Assembly: GCA_041395845.1 (NCBI GenBank)
Contig: JAWKZS010000003.1
Coordinates: forward strand, 62,001 to 126,000
DNA length: 64,000 nt
Direction of reading: 5' to 3'
Origin: Ch67 sp041395845
Lineage (GTDB): Bacteria > Pseudomonadota > Gammaproteobacteria > Pseudomonadales > Ketobacteraceae
Shown: in pieces, positions 35,528 through 44,884 of the stretch
Layout of the letters: every line of letters begins with the position of its first letter
Position numbering within the stretch: position 1 is the stretch's first letter
Made by a program: the position numbers and the translations under genes
Notes under the pieces: generated by a model
Databases searched by the model: none
Seen by the model: the letters and a program-made list of their open reading frames with translations, nothing else
What the model was told of the DNA's origin: nothing

Positions 35528-35922
35528 TCGTCGGAATCGGCACGGACATCATGGGCATCGAGCGCATGCAGGAATCCCTGCAGCAGCGTGGTGATGCCTA
35601 TGCCAGACGTTTGCTGACCGAGTCCGAATTTGCCGAATACGAAAAACGTGGCAACAAGGCCGCTTTCCTGGCGAAACGGTTTGCTGCGAAAGAGGCGGCT
35701 GTAAAAGCACTCGGCACCGGCTTTGCCGACAGTATTACCTGGAAGCAGGTCAATATTCACAACGACGACAAGGGCGCGCCGGTACTGACCTTCACGGGCA
35801 AGGCGCTGGAGCGCGCGCAATTATTGGGTGTCACTGATGTTCATCTGTCGATTTCGGATGAAAAGCATTACGCGGTGGCATTTGTCATTCTGGAACAGCG
35901 CATCAAGGACGCAATTTTATGA
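35524..35922 (+). CDS. acpS: holo-[acyl-carrier-protein] synthase
   Basis: A 132-residue phosphopantetheinyl transferase that charges acyl carrier protein. Metal-binding Asp8 in GIGTDIMGIERM and the catalytic glutamate in KRFAAKEAAVKALGTG are present. GTG start inside the pdxJ stop. The gene is followed by a zinc-ribbon gene overlapping by four bases. Confidence 0.96.
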   Translation: MIVGIGTDIMGIERMQESLQQRGDAYARRLLTESEFAEYEKRGNKAAFLAKRFAAKEAAVKALGTGFADSITWKQVNIHNDDKGAPVLTFTGKALERAQLLGVTDVHLSISDEKHYAVAFVILEQRIKDAIL

Positions 35923-36470
35923 AATGCACCAGCTGCAAACAGGGCTCGTTGCAGCCCGCCTATCTGGATCAGTTGTTTCCCTGCCACACCTGCGATCATT
36001 GCGGCGGCAACTGGGTGATGCTGGCGGACTATCTTACCTGGAAGGAAACCCATCCGGATTTTACCTTCAATGCCGAGGCCGGCGAGCCGGTGGCTGAAGA
36101 TCACAAGCAGGCGATGCTGTGTCCGGTTTCCGGCGGCCTGATGGTGAAGTACCGCATTTCTGCCCATAGCGATCACCGGCTGGATCTGAGTCCGGCGGTG
36201 CATGGTATCTGGCTTGACAAGGGCGAGTGGGCGCTGCTGAAGCAGGCAGGGCTGGCGGGCAATCTGAACCGTATTTTCACCGATCCCTGGCAGCGACGCA
36301 TTCGCGAGGAATCCGCACGGGAAACCTTTGTCCACCTGTACGAACGCGAGCTTGGTGTCGAAGACTATGCCAGGGTCAAAGCGTTTCGTGAGTGGCTGTG
36401 GCAGCATCCCCACAAGCTGAAACTGCTTGCCTATCTGAACGACGAGGATCCCTATTCAGCGCTGCGCTGA
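35919..36470 (+). CDS. zinc-ribbon protein, TFIIB-type
   Basis: A 183-residue protein opening with CTSC at 3-6 and, at 25-28, CDHC with Cys22 nearby, forming a TFIIB-like zinc ribbon (CTSCKQGSLQPAYLDQLF, PCHTCDHCGGNW). A second cysteine (MLCPVSGG) and a histidine-rich segment follow, then a helical C-terminus. Function is unknown; such ribbons are seen in small conserved proteins of unclear role. The overlap with acpS suggests coupled translation. The stop abuts the convergent gacS stop with no gap. Confidence 0.75.
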   Translation: MKCTSCKQGSLQPAYLDQLFPCHTCDHCGGNWVMLADYLTWKETHPDFTFNAEAGEPVAEDHKQAMLCPVSGGLMVKYRISAHSDHRLDLSPAVHGIWLDKGEWALLKQAGLAGNLNRIFTDPWQRRIREESARETFVHLYERELGVEDYARVKAFREWLWQHPHKLKLLAYLNDEDPYSALR

Positions 36471-39293
36471 TCAGGCCACCGGGGTGCGGTGTTCGCCGCA
36501 CCATTCCAGCACCCGATCGATTTCACCCAGCAGTGCGTTGCACAGCAGTTCAAGCTGGCCGTACTGCTTGAGTTTCAGACATTCCTCCACCGCCAGTGAC
36601 GCTTTCTGCAGATAGGGCACCCCCGTGTAACGGGTGGCGCCATGCAGCTTGTGCACGACTTCCAGCAGGCAGGCATAATCGCGATCCTGCAGCAGGGATT
36701 CGATCTGCGGCTTATCCTTTTGCAGCGACGCATACAGCATGTCGAGCATTTCGTCCGCCAGATCGGCTTTGCCGTTCGCCAGTCTGACACCCAGGGCAAG
36801 ATCCACGGGGCTTTCATCCACATTGGCTGCGGCCATGGCCGCTTCCTGCAGCGGTTCGGGTTGCAGGTGCAGATTCACCCCGGTCCACTTGTGAATGATG
36901 TGCACCAGCTGGGATTCGTTGATCGGTTTGGTGACGTAATCATCCATGCCGGAGTTGAGCAGGTTGTGTTTTTCGCTGGCAAGGGCGTGGGCGGTTACCG
37001 CGATGATGGGGGTTCGCTGCTCGCCCTTTTCCATCACGCGAATGCGCCGTGCAGCTTCCACACCATCCATCACCGGCATCTGGATATCCATCAGGATCAG
37101 ATCGAACTCCCGCTGTTCGATATGGCGTAGCGCCTTGATGCCGCTGTCGCAGGCGGTGACCTGGACATGCAGGTCTTCCAGCAGCGCGGTCAGCAGTTTC
37201 AGGTTGGCGGGATTGTCGTCCACGGCAATGACCCGCAGCGGACGGTTTTCCAACCGGTCGATGATGCGCGGTTCGTGATGGCCATGATTGCGCAGACTGA
37301 CAAAGGCATCGGATTCGATGATGCTGCCCAGCACGTCATACACTTTCTGCTGGCACAGGGGTTTGTTGATCAGCGGCAGCACCCGGCCGTCCAGCAGTTC
37401 TGCCAGTGCGTTCTGGTCTGCCGGATTGGCATGGATGATCAGTGGCACCTGCTGGTGATTGGTTTTGACCAGCGCCACCGTTTCGGCATACAGCGGATGC
37501 TGGGCGTTGATGCCGATGATGACAGCTTGGGGCTGTTGCGGTGATGCTGACGTGAGCAGTGCGGTGAGTGCGCCCAGATCGGAATACTCGCTCACTTCCA
37601 CCTTGCGTTTCTGCAGGGTGTTTTTCAGGTTGGCGCGCACGGTGGCATTGCTGTCGTAGATGGCGATATGACAGCGTTGGTTGATCATCAGCGGTGAATC
37701 CAGCAGATCCAGATTGTGCACCGGTGCACGGAAGGTGAACCAGAAGGTGGAGCCCTGACCCGGTTCGCTTTCCATGCCGATGTCGCCGCGCATCTGTTCC
37801 ACCAGGTGTTTGGAAATCACCAGGCCAAGGCCGGTACCACCGAAGCGGCGGGCAGTTGTGGTGTCCGCCTGACGGAAAGCATTGAACAGCGCCCGCTGCT
37901 GTTCCTTGGTCAGGCCGATTCCGGTGTCGGACACGGTGACCTTGATGGTGGCCATGTTGTCCTTCATGTCGTCGAGCATCACGCGCACAACGACCTCGCC
38001 GTGATCGGTGAACTTGATGGCATTGTTCACCAGATTGGTAAGAATCTGCTTTAGCCGCAGCGGGTCGCCGATGATGCCGGTGGGCACGTCGGAATAGAAC
38101 AGGCTCACCTGTTCCAGATGCTTTTCGTAAGCCATCGGTGCCAGCATGGTGAGCACGTCTTCGACCACGTCCTGGAAATTCAGCGGTACCTGATCCAACA
38201 CCAGTTTGCCGGCTTCAATCTTCGAGAAATCGAGAATGTCATTGATGATGGCGAGCAGGCTTTCCGAGGATTTCTGGATGGTGTCCAGATAATCCCGTTG
38301 AGTGAACGATACATCGCTTTTCAGCAGCAGGTTGGTGAAGCCGATGATGCCATTCAGCGGTGTGCGGATTTCGTGGGACATGTTCGCAAGGAATTCGGAT
38401 TTGATGCGGCTCGCTTCCAGCGCTTCCTTGCGCGCCAGATCCAGTTCGATGTTCTGGATTTCGATGGTTTCCAGGGTTTCGCGCAGATCTTCAGTGGCCT
38501 GATCCACGTTCTGCTGCAGTTCCTGCTGGCCTTCGAGAATGGATTGTGCCAGATGGTTGAGGGCCACCTGCAGCTGCTTGAGTTCGCCATAGGCATCTTC
38601 GGCAACCCGCGCCTCGAGATTGCCTTTGGTCATCGCGCCCAGTGCCTCCTTGATACTGGATACCACCCGGCCAATGGTCGAGGAAAAATGCATGGCGATG
38701 GCTGCGTTCACTGTCACGGCCAGCCCCATGACAATCAGCATGATCAGCAGACTGCGGTATTTTTCCAGCACCAGATTCGAGCGATCGATTTCCACTTCCA
38801 GCCAGCCCGCTTCAGGGCGGTCGCCGGCCAGCGGGTGATAGGACGAGGCGGGAAAGATCGGGTGAATGACGCGCAGCGTGGTGTCCGTCATCCGGTGCTG
38901 GGCGTGTTTGATATGATCCGGTGGAATCAGCGGCGTGCCGTCGGCCAGCGGGTGCATGCGGGGGCCTGCCTGGGTCAGCAGCTTGCCGGTGGGATCGTAG
39001 ACGGCCACCGAGCGCACATTACGCTCTTCCAGAATACGCTGGGCGTAGAACGGCAGGGTGTGGCCCTGGCGCTGGGTCATGCTTTCGAAAATGCCATGAG
39101 AGAACGATGCCGCGATCATTTCGCCCTGGTCTTCCACCAGCTGATCCAGTTCGCTGAAGCGCTGCTGGATGAACAACCCCGACAGCAGTGAGCCTATCAG
39201 GATGACCGGCAGTGAGCTGATCAGCAGGGCCCGGGTACGCAGGCCGATGTTCTGGCTGTTGGGAAATGGCAGTTTCTTCAGCAGATGCAGCAT
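36471..39293 (-). CDS. gacS: hybrid sensor histidine kinase GacS/BarA
   Basis: A 940-residue unorthodox kinase. Two membrane helices (about 20-42 and 181-201) flank a periplasmic sensor region, followed by HAMP (about 202-255), HisKA with His307 (SHEIRTPLNGIIGF), and HATPase (NNAIKF, DTGIGLT, GTGLGLVI). A degenerate receiver-like region, a receiver with MDIQMPVMDG, and a C-terminal Hpt domain (VHKLHGATRYTG) follow. The layout is that of GacS/BarA, which feeds GacA/UvrY and the CsrA regulators. Position next to cysM supports this. ATG 39293 is used because the family N-terminus starts there. Confidence 0.92.
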   Translation of the reverse strand: MLHLLKKLPFPNSQNIGLRTRALLISSLPVILIGSLLSGLFIQQRFSELDQLVEDQGEMIAASFSHGIFESMTQRQGHTLPFYAQRILEERNVRSVAVYDPTGKLLTQAGPRMHPLADGTPLIPPDHIKHAQHRMTDTTLRVIHPIFPASSYHPLAGDRPEAGWLEVEIDRSNLVLEKYRSLLIMLIVMGLAVTVNAAIAMHFSSTIGRVVSSIKEALGAMTKGNLEARVAEDAYGELKQLQVALNHLAQSILEGQQELQQNVDQATEDLRETLETIEIQNIELDLARKEALEASRIKSEFLANMSHEIRTPLNGIIGFTNLLLKSDVSFTQRDYLDTIQKSSESLLAIINDILDFSKIEAGKLVLDQVPLNFQDVVEDVLTMLAPMAYEKHLEQVSLFYSDVPTGIIGDPLRLKQILTNLVNNAIKFTDHGEVVVRVMLDDMKDNMATIKVTVSDTGIGLTKEQQRALFNAFRQADTTTARRFGGTGLGLVISKHLVEQMRGDIGMESEPGQGSTFWFTFRAPVHNLDLLDSPLMINQRCHIAIYDSNATVRANLKNTLQKRKVEVSEYSDLGALTALLTSASPQQPQAVIIGINAQHPLYAETVALVKTNHQQVPLIIHANPADQNALAELLDGRVLPLINKPLCQQKVYDVLGSIIESDAFVSLRNHGHHEPRIIDRLENRPLRVIAVDDNPANLKLLTALLEDLHVQVTACDSGIKALRHIEQREFDLILMDIQMPVMDGVEAARRIRVMEKGEQRTPIIAVTAHALASEKHNLLNSGMDDYVTKPINESQLVHIIHKWTGVNLHLQPEPLQEAAMAAANVDESPVDLALGVRLANGKADLADEMLDMLYASLQKDKPQIESLLQDRDYACLLEVVHKLHGATRYTGVPYLQKASLAVEECLKLKQYGQLELLCNALLGEIDRVLEWCGEHRTPVA

Positions 39294-39418
39294 GATGTTC
39301 CACTTTGTTATTGATTCAAGCCGTTGTGACCTAAGCAAATTAATCGGTCGGTGATAGGCTCACCCCCCGCTGCAGGGTACAATAGGCCGCATTTGATTCG
39401 GGATCGGGACATCCAAGC

Positions 39419-40312
39419 ATGCATTATCCCACGATTGAAGACTTTGTAGGAAACACTCCGCTGGTTCGGCTGCAGCGCCTGCCCGGCAACACCAGCAATA
39501 CCGTGCTGGTGAAGCTCGAGGGCAACAATCCCGCGGGCTCGGTGAAGGATCGCCCGGCGCTGAGCATGATCCGCCAGGCCGAGGCCCGGGGTATGATCAA
39601 GCCCGGCGATACCCTGATCGAAGCCACCAGCGGCAATACCGGCATTGCCCTGGCCATGGCGGCGGCCATCCGGGGCTACCGCATGGTGCTGATCATGCCC
39701 GACAACATGAGCGCCGAGCGCAAGGCTGCCATGACCGGCTATGGCGCGGAACTGGTTCTGGTGACCCAGAAGCAGGGGATGGAAGGCGCGCGGGATCTGG
39801 CGTCGCAGATGCAGGCGGAAGGCAAGGGCATCGTGCTCGACCAGTTTGGCAACTTTGACAATCCGCTGGCCCACTATCAGGGTACCGGCCCGGAAATCTG
39901 GCGCGATACCCAGGGCACCATTACCCATTTTGTCAGTTCGATGGGCACCACCGGCACCATCATGGGGACATCGCGCTTTCTGAAGGAAATGAATCCGGCC
40001 ATCCAGATCATTGGCCTGCAGCCGATGGAAGGCTCGGCCATTCCCGGTATCCGGCGCTGGCCAGAAGCTTACCTGCCGAAAATCTTCGAGCGGGAACGGG
40101 TGGACCGCGTCATGGACGTGAACCAGCAGGATGCGGAAACCACCATGCGAGCGCTGGCCGCCCGGGAAGGCATTTTCTGTGGCGTGTCGTCGGGCGGTTC
40201 GGTGGCGGCGGCACTGAAGATTTCCAGCGAAGTGGAAAACGCCGTGATTGTGGCGATCATCTGTGATCGCGGTGACCGTTACCTGTCCACGGGAGTGTTT
40301 GATTCCAAATGA
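39419..40312 (+). CDS. cysM: cysteine synthase B
   Basis: A 297-residue PLP enzyme that makes cysteine from O-acetylserine with sulfide or thiosulfate. PLP Lys43 is in NPAGSVKDRPA, and the phosphate loop is EATSGNTGIALA. The block PMEGSAIPGIRRWPEAYLPK is CysM-type rather than CysK. Divergent from gacS and overlapping the exonuclease gene by four bases. Confidence 0.95.
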   Translation: MHYPTIEDFVGNTPLVRLQRLPGNTSNTVLVKLEGNNPAGSVKDRPALSMIRQAEARGMIKPGDTLIEATSGNTGIALAMAAAIRGYRMVLIMPDNMSAERKAAMTGYGAELVLVTQKQGMEGARDLASQMQAEGKGIVLDQFGNFDNPLAHYQGTGPEIWRDTQGTITHFVSSMGTTGTIMGTSRFLKEMNPAIQIIGLQPMEGSAIPGIRRWPEAYLPKIFERERVDRVMDVNQQDAETTMRALAAREGIFCGVSSGGSVAAALKISSEVENAVIVAIICDRGDRYLSTGVFDSK

Positions 40313-41103
40313 CCGTGATGAATTCCCTCGTCTTCGATATTGAAACCGTGCCGGATCTGGAGGGCGGTCGCCGCCTGTTTGGCCTGGAAGGGCTCCAGGA
40401 TGCCGATACCGCCGATGCCATGTTCCATCTGCGCAGGCAGGAATCGGGTAATGATTTCCTGCGCCTGCATCTGCAGCGGGTAGTGGCGATTTCCTGCGTG
40501 TACCGTTCCCAGGACAAGATTGCGGTCTGGTCACTGGGGGATGAACAGGCGGATGAAAAGACCATCATCGAAAAGTTTTTTCATCTGATCGACCGCTATT
40601 CCCCGACACTGGTCAGCTGGAATGGCAGCGGTTTTGATCTGCCGGTGCTGCATTACCGGTCGCTGGTGCATGGTGTGGTGTGTCCGCGCTATTGGGACAC
40701 CGGCAGCGATGACAAGAATTTCAAGTGGAACAATTATCTGAGCCGTTATCACGAGCGCCATACCGATGTGATGGATCTGCTGGCGCTGTATAACGCCCGT
40801 GCCTATGTACCGCTGGATCAGATGGCGACGCTGCTGGGGTTCCCCGGCAAGATGGGCATGAGCGGCGACAAGGTATGGGATGCGTTTCATCGCGGCGATA
40901 TCAAGGGTATCCGGGATTATTGCGAGACCGATGTGCTGAATACCTGGCTGGTGTATCTGCGCTTTGCGCTGATTCGCGGGCAGCTGTCGCCGGAAGCCCA
41001 TGCGCTGGAAATGCAGCTGGTGAAGGAGTATCTGAAGCGCGAAGGCCACCCCCATTTCCAGGCGTTTCTGATGGAGTGGGAGAGTGAGGAGAAGAATGGG
41101 TGA
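40309..41103 (+). CDS. 3'-5' exonuclease, PolB-like DnaQ fold
   Basis: A 264-residue single-domain protein with the DEDD exonuclease pattern: FDIETVPDL (motif I), VSWNGSGFDLPVL (motif II) and DYCETDVLNTWLVY (motif III). This belongs to the stand-alone predicted exonucleases related to DNA polymerase B. The substrate is unknown. Coupled to cysM by a 4-base overlap. Confidence 0.88.
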   Translation: MTVMNSLVFDIETVPDLEGGRRLFGLEGLQDADTADAMFHLRRQESGNDFLRLHLQRVVAISCVYRSQDKIAVWSLGDEQADEKTIIEKFFHLIDRYSPTLVSWNGSGFDLPVLHYRSLVHGVVCPRYWDTGSDDKNFKWNNYLSRYHERHTDVMDLLALYNARAYVPLDQMATLLGFPGKMGMSGDKVWDAFHRGDIKGIRDYCETDVLNTWLVYLRFALIRGQLSPEAHALEMQLVKEYLKREGHPHFQAFLMEWESEEKNG

Positions 41104-41130
41104 TGCGGGCCTGCAGCAGGCACGTAGCGG

Positions 41131-41240
41131 AATGATGGAGAGGGGATTCGAATATGGACGCTCAGCGGCATGGATGCCGCTGTGCAGCCCCCAGGGATGG
41201 GTTCATGGCGTGTCCAGATTCGAATCCCCTCTCCATCATT
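41131..41240. repeat. dispersed palindromic element, copy B
   Basis: Arms 41131-41159 and 41212-41240 match as reverse complements at 28 of 29 positions (AATGATGGAGAGGGGATTCG to start). A nested perfect hairpin CAGCGGCATGGATGCCGCTG sits at 41163-41182. The 37-base core 41179-41215 is shared with copy A (16101-16137), but the arms differ. It lies between the exonuclease gene and rlmD. Confidence 0.85.
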
Positions 41241-41293
41241 CTGACGTTGGCACAAATTGACGTTGGTCCAGTTAAATTACAAGCAGAGTTTTA

Positions 41294-42628
41294 ATGAGCA
41301 GAAAACACCGCAAACAACCCATCCCGACCGCACCGGTGGAAATCACCATCGATTCCCTGGCCCATGACGGCCGCGGGGTGGGGCGCATCAACGGCAAGGC
41401 GACCTTTGTGGATGGCGCGCTGCTGGGTGAAAAAGTCGTCATGCAGTACACCCGCTGTCACGGCAAATTTGACGAAGGCCGTGCTGTTGAAATCCTCGAG
41501 GCGTCGGCCGACCGGGTGGAACCGCGCTGTTCTGCTGCGGCGATTTGTGGCGGTTGCAGTCTGCAGCACATGAAGCCCGAGGCGCAGATTGCGATGAAGC
41601 AGCGCATTCTGCAGGATCAGCTGGCGCATTTTGGCGACCTCAAACCCGCGCAATGGCTCGAACCCATGACCGGGCCGATTTACGGCTACCGGCGCAAGGC
41701 GCGCCTGGGTGCCAAGTTTGTCGAGAAAAAAGGCCGTGCATTGGTAGGTTTTCGCGAAAAGAACAGCAGTTTCCTCGCTGAAATTGATCAGTGCCATGTA
41801 CTGGTGCCCGAAGTCGGCCTGGCCTTTCCTGAATTCCGCCAGCTGATCGAATCCCTGCAGGAGCGCCTGCAGATTCCCCAGATCGAACTGGCGCAGGGCG
41901 ATGATGCGACGGCGCTGGTGGTGCGGCACATGAAACCGCTGCCCGAATCCGATGTGGCAGCGCTGGTGCAGTTCTGCCAGCAACGGCAATTCCACCTCTA
42001 TTTGCAGCCCGCCGGCCCGGATAGCATTCACAAGGTCTGGCCGGCGGACAACGATCTGCGCCTGCATTACACCCTGGACGATTTCGGCGTCACCCTGCAG
42101 TTTCATCCCACGGACTTCACTCAGGTGAATCCGCAGATCAACCGCACGATGGTGAAGCAGGCGATCGATTTTCTGGATCCGCAGCCGGGTGAACGCATTC
42201 TGGATCTGTTCTGTGGCCTGGGGAATTTTACCCTGCCGCTGGCTACCCGGGCGGCCCATGTGGTGGGGGTGGAGGGTGACGACGCGATGGTAGTGCGCGG
42301 GCGCGAGAACGCAGCGGCCAACGGGTTGTCCAATGTCGAGTTCTACGGTGCGGACCTCACCCAGCCGTTCGAAGGTCAGCCCTGGGCGCACGGCGGCTTT
42401 GACAAGATCCTGATTGATCCGCCCCGTTCCGGCGCACTGGAAATCGTCAGCAAGATGACCGTATTCAAGCCCAAACGTATTGTCTACGTGTCCTGCAATC
42501 CGGCCACACTGGCGCGCGATGCAGGCGAACTGAAAAAGCAGGGATACCGCATGCTGAAGGCAGGGGTGATGGATATGTTCCCCCACACGACGCACGTGGA
42601 ATCGATCGCAGTTTTTGAACCGGAATAA
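41294..42628 (+). CDS. rlmD: 23S rRNA (uracil-1939-C5)-methyltransferase
   Basis: A 444-residue SAM-dependent methyltransferase of the RlmD/RumA family. It has an N-terminal TRAM domain (about 10-65), an Fe-S cysteine set (RCSAAAICGGCSLQHM plus a later Cys), the SAM motif DLFCGLGNFTLPLA, and the catalytic cysteine block VYVSCNPATLARD. Next to relA, as usual. Confidence 0.96.
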   Translation: MSRKHRKQPIPTAPVEITIDSLAHDGRGVGRINGKATFVDGALLGEKVVMQYTRCHGKFDEGRAVEILEASADRVEPRCSAAAICGGCSLQHMKPEAQIAMKQRILQDQLAHFGDLKPAQWLEPMTGPIYGYRRKARLGAKFVEKKGRALVGFREKNSSFLAEIDQCHVLVPEVGLAFPEFRQLIESLQERLQIPQIELAQGDDATALVVRHMKPLPESDVAALVQFCQQRQFHLYLQPAGPDSIHKVWPADNDLRLHYTLDDFGVTLQFHPTDFTQVNPQINRTMVKQAIDFLDPQPGERILDLFCGLGNFTLPLATRAAHVVGVEGDDAMVVRGRENAAANGLSNVEFYGADLTQPFEGQPWAHGGFDKILIDPPRSGALEIVSKMTVFKPKRIVYVSCNPATLARDAGELKKQGYRMLKAGVMDMFPHTTHVESIAVFEPE

Positions 42629-42636
42629 CACAGGCT

Positions 42637-44883
42637 ATGGTTACGGTACGCAGCAACCAGGTGGTTCGGGAAGATGGCAGCATTGATCTGCACGCCTGGA
42701 TCGAACGCATCAAGGGCAAGGTGGAACTCACCGACGAAGCGGGCCTGCTCCAGCTGGCTGAATTCAGTCGCGAAGTGGAACAGAAGGCGCCGAAAGCGGA
42801 CAACGTTTGGGCCGACACGGCCAGCAGCTTTCTGACCGGGCTGGAAATGGCGGAAATTCTTGCGGATCTGCATCTGGATACGGATTCCCTCAAGGCTGCG
42901 GTGATTTACCGTGCGGTGCGCGAACGCAAGACTACCCTGGAAAGTGTCAGCAAGATGGCCGGCGTCGGCATTGCCAAGCTGATCGAAGGGGTTCTGCGCA
43001 TGGCGGCGATTGCGGCCGTGATGAATCCCGAGAAAAAAGTCGTGCTTGGACAGGCGTCCGACCAGTTGGATAACCTGCGCAAGATGCTGGTGGCCATGGT
43101 CGATGATGTGCGGGTTGCGCTGATCAAATTGGCGGAACGGACCTGCGCTATCCGGGCCGTGAAAAACGCACCGGCGGACAAGCGTCAGCGGGTGGCCCGC
43201 GAAGTATTCGATATCTACGCGCCGCTGGCCCATCGCCTGGGTATCGGTCACCTGAAGTGGGAGCTGGAAGATCTGTCGTTCCGCTATCTGGAGCCGGATG
43301 CCTACATGCGCATCGCCAAGCTGCTGGATGAAAAGCGCCTGGATCGGGAAAGCTATATCCGCAACGTGGAAAAGACCCTGATCGACGCGCTGGCGCGGGT
43401 GGGCATCGAAGCCGAAGTTACTGGCCGCGCCAAGCATATCTACAGCATCTGGCGCAAAATGAAGCGCAAGAATATCGACTTCTATCAGGTCTATGACATT
43501 CGCGCCGTGCGGGTGCTGGTGCCGGAAATCCGCGACTGCTACGCTGCACTCGGTGTCGTGCACAATATCTGGCAGCACATTCCCAAGGAATTCGACGATT
43601 ACATCGCCACGCCGAAGGAAAACGGTTACCGCTCGCTGCACACGGCGGTACTGGGCCCGGATGGCAAGGTGCTGGAAGTGCAGATCCGCACCCAGGACAT
43701 GCACGACGAAGCGGAACTGGGCGTGTGTGCCCACTGGCGCTACAAGGAAGGCAGTACCGGTCGCGCCGACAGCTATGACGACAAGATTGCCTGGCTGCGG
43801 CAGGTACTGGAATGGCAGGAAGAGCTGGGGGATTCTGCCGTCAGCAGTGTGCTGTCCCAGTTCAGCGAAGACATCATCGACGAACGGATTTATGTGTTCA
43901 CGCCGGATGGTCACGTGGTGGATCTGGCGGCCGGCGCCACGCCGCTGGATTTCGCCTACCACATTCACACCGAAGTGGGCCACCGCTGCCGCGGCGCCAA
44001 GGTGAATGGCCGTATCGTGCCGCTGAATTACCAGCTCAAGACCGGCGAGCAGGTCGAGATCATGAAAGGCAATGAAGCCCGTCCCAGCCGGGACTGGCTG
44101 CAGCCTTCGCTGGGCTTCCTGGGCACCAGTCGTGCCCGTGCCAAGGTCATCCACTGGTTCAAGCAGCAGGATCGCAGCCGCAATATCGAGGATGGCCGGG
44201 AAATTCTGGACAAGGAATTCAAGCGTCTGGACATGGGCAGGGTGTCCATGGAGCGGCTGGCGCAACTGGTGGGTTTGAAAACCGCCGAGGATGTGTATGC
44301 GGCGGTGGGTGCCGGTGATCTGCGGGTCAGTCAGGTGCTCAACGGCCTGCAGGCGCTGGAAGGCGATCAGCCCCAGCAGGAACTGCTGCCGCTGGATATC
44401 CGCCGCCCCCGCATCAACCCGCTCACGTCTGAATTCAGCATCAATGGTGTCGATAACTTGATGACATCCATTGCCGGCTGCTGCAAGCCGGTGCCGGGTG
44501 ACGAAGTGGTCGGTTATATTTCAGTCGGCAAGGGCGTGACGGTCCATCGCAAAAACTGCAAGGAAGTCAGTCGACTGCAGGAATCCCAGCCCGACCGCAT
44601 CGTTGATGTCAGCTGGAGCGCCGAAGCCGGCCACGTCTATCCGGTGGACATCTTCATCAAGGCCTATGACCGTCAGGGATTGCTGCGTGATATTACCCAG
44701 TTGCTGGCAGGCGAGCGGGTCAACGTCACCGCTGTCAATACCCTTTCCGACAGAAGTGACAATACCGCCACAATGACGTTAACTATCGAAATCAACAGTC
44801 TGGCGGCGCTCGGTGATGTGCTGGCGCGGATCAACCAGCTGCCCAATGTCGTCGACGTCAAACGTTCCCACCAGGTGCACTGA
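42637..44883 (+). CDS. relA: GTP pyrophosphokinase RelA
   Basis: A 748-residue (p)ppGpp synthetase that responds to uncharged tRNA on the ribosome. The N-terminal hydrolase-like domain lacks an HDXXED motif, and the synthetase has the ExDD form (KEFDDYIATPKENGYRSLHT), both features of RelA rather than bifunctional SpoT. TGS (about 410-475: IYVFTPDGHVVDL), zinc-finger (AGCCKPVPGDE) and ACT (about 675-745) domains follow. Starts eight bases after rlmD. Confidence 0.97.
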   Translation: MVTVRSNQVVREDGSIDLHAWIERIKGKVELTDEAGLLQLAEFSREVEQKAPKADNVWADTASSFLTGLEMAEILADLHLDTDSLKAAVIYRAVRERKTTLESVSKMAGVGIAKLIEGVLRMAAIAAVMNPEKKVVLGQASDQLDNLRKMLVAMVDDVRVALIKLAERTCAIRAVKNAPADKRQRVAREVFDIYAPLAHRLGIGHLKWELEDLSFRYLEPDAYMRIAKLLDEKRLDRESYIRNVEKTLIDALARVGIEAEVTGRAKHIYSIWRKMKRKNIDFYQVYDIRAVRVLVPEIRDCYAALGVVHNIWQHIPKEFDDYIATPKENGYRSLHTAVLGPDGKVLEVQIRTQDMHDEAELGVCAHWRYKEGSTGRADSYDDKIAWLRQVLEWQEELGDSAVSSVLSQFSEDIIDERIYVFTPDGHVVDLAAGATPLDFAYHIHTEVGHRCRGAKVNGRIVPLNYQLKTGEQVEIMKGNEARPSRDWLQPSLGFLGTSRARAKVIHWFKQQDRSRNIEDGREILDKEFKRLDMGRVSMERLAQLVGLKTAEDVYAAVGAGDLRVSQVLNGLQALEGDQPQQELLPLDIRRPRINPLTSEFSINGVDNLMTSIAGCCKPVPGDEVVGYISVGKGVTVHRKNCKEVSRLQESQPDRIVDVSWSAEAGHVYPVDIFIKAYDRQGLLRDITQLLAGERVNVTAVNTLSDRSDNTATMTLTIEINSLAALGDVLARINQLPNVVDVKRSHQVH

Positions 44884-44884
44884 C

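Noticed and set aside
41141..41235. tRNA gene suggested by the T-loop-like GATTCGAATCCC
   Set aside because: The bases belong to a long palindrome arm; no D or anticodon arm can be drawn.
42484..44265. 593-residue minus frame opposite relA
   Set aside because: Shadow of relA, His- and Gln-rich in the way antisense frames are in GC-rich genes.
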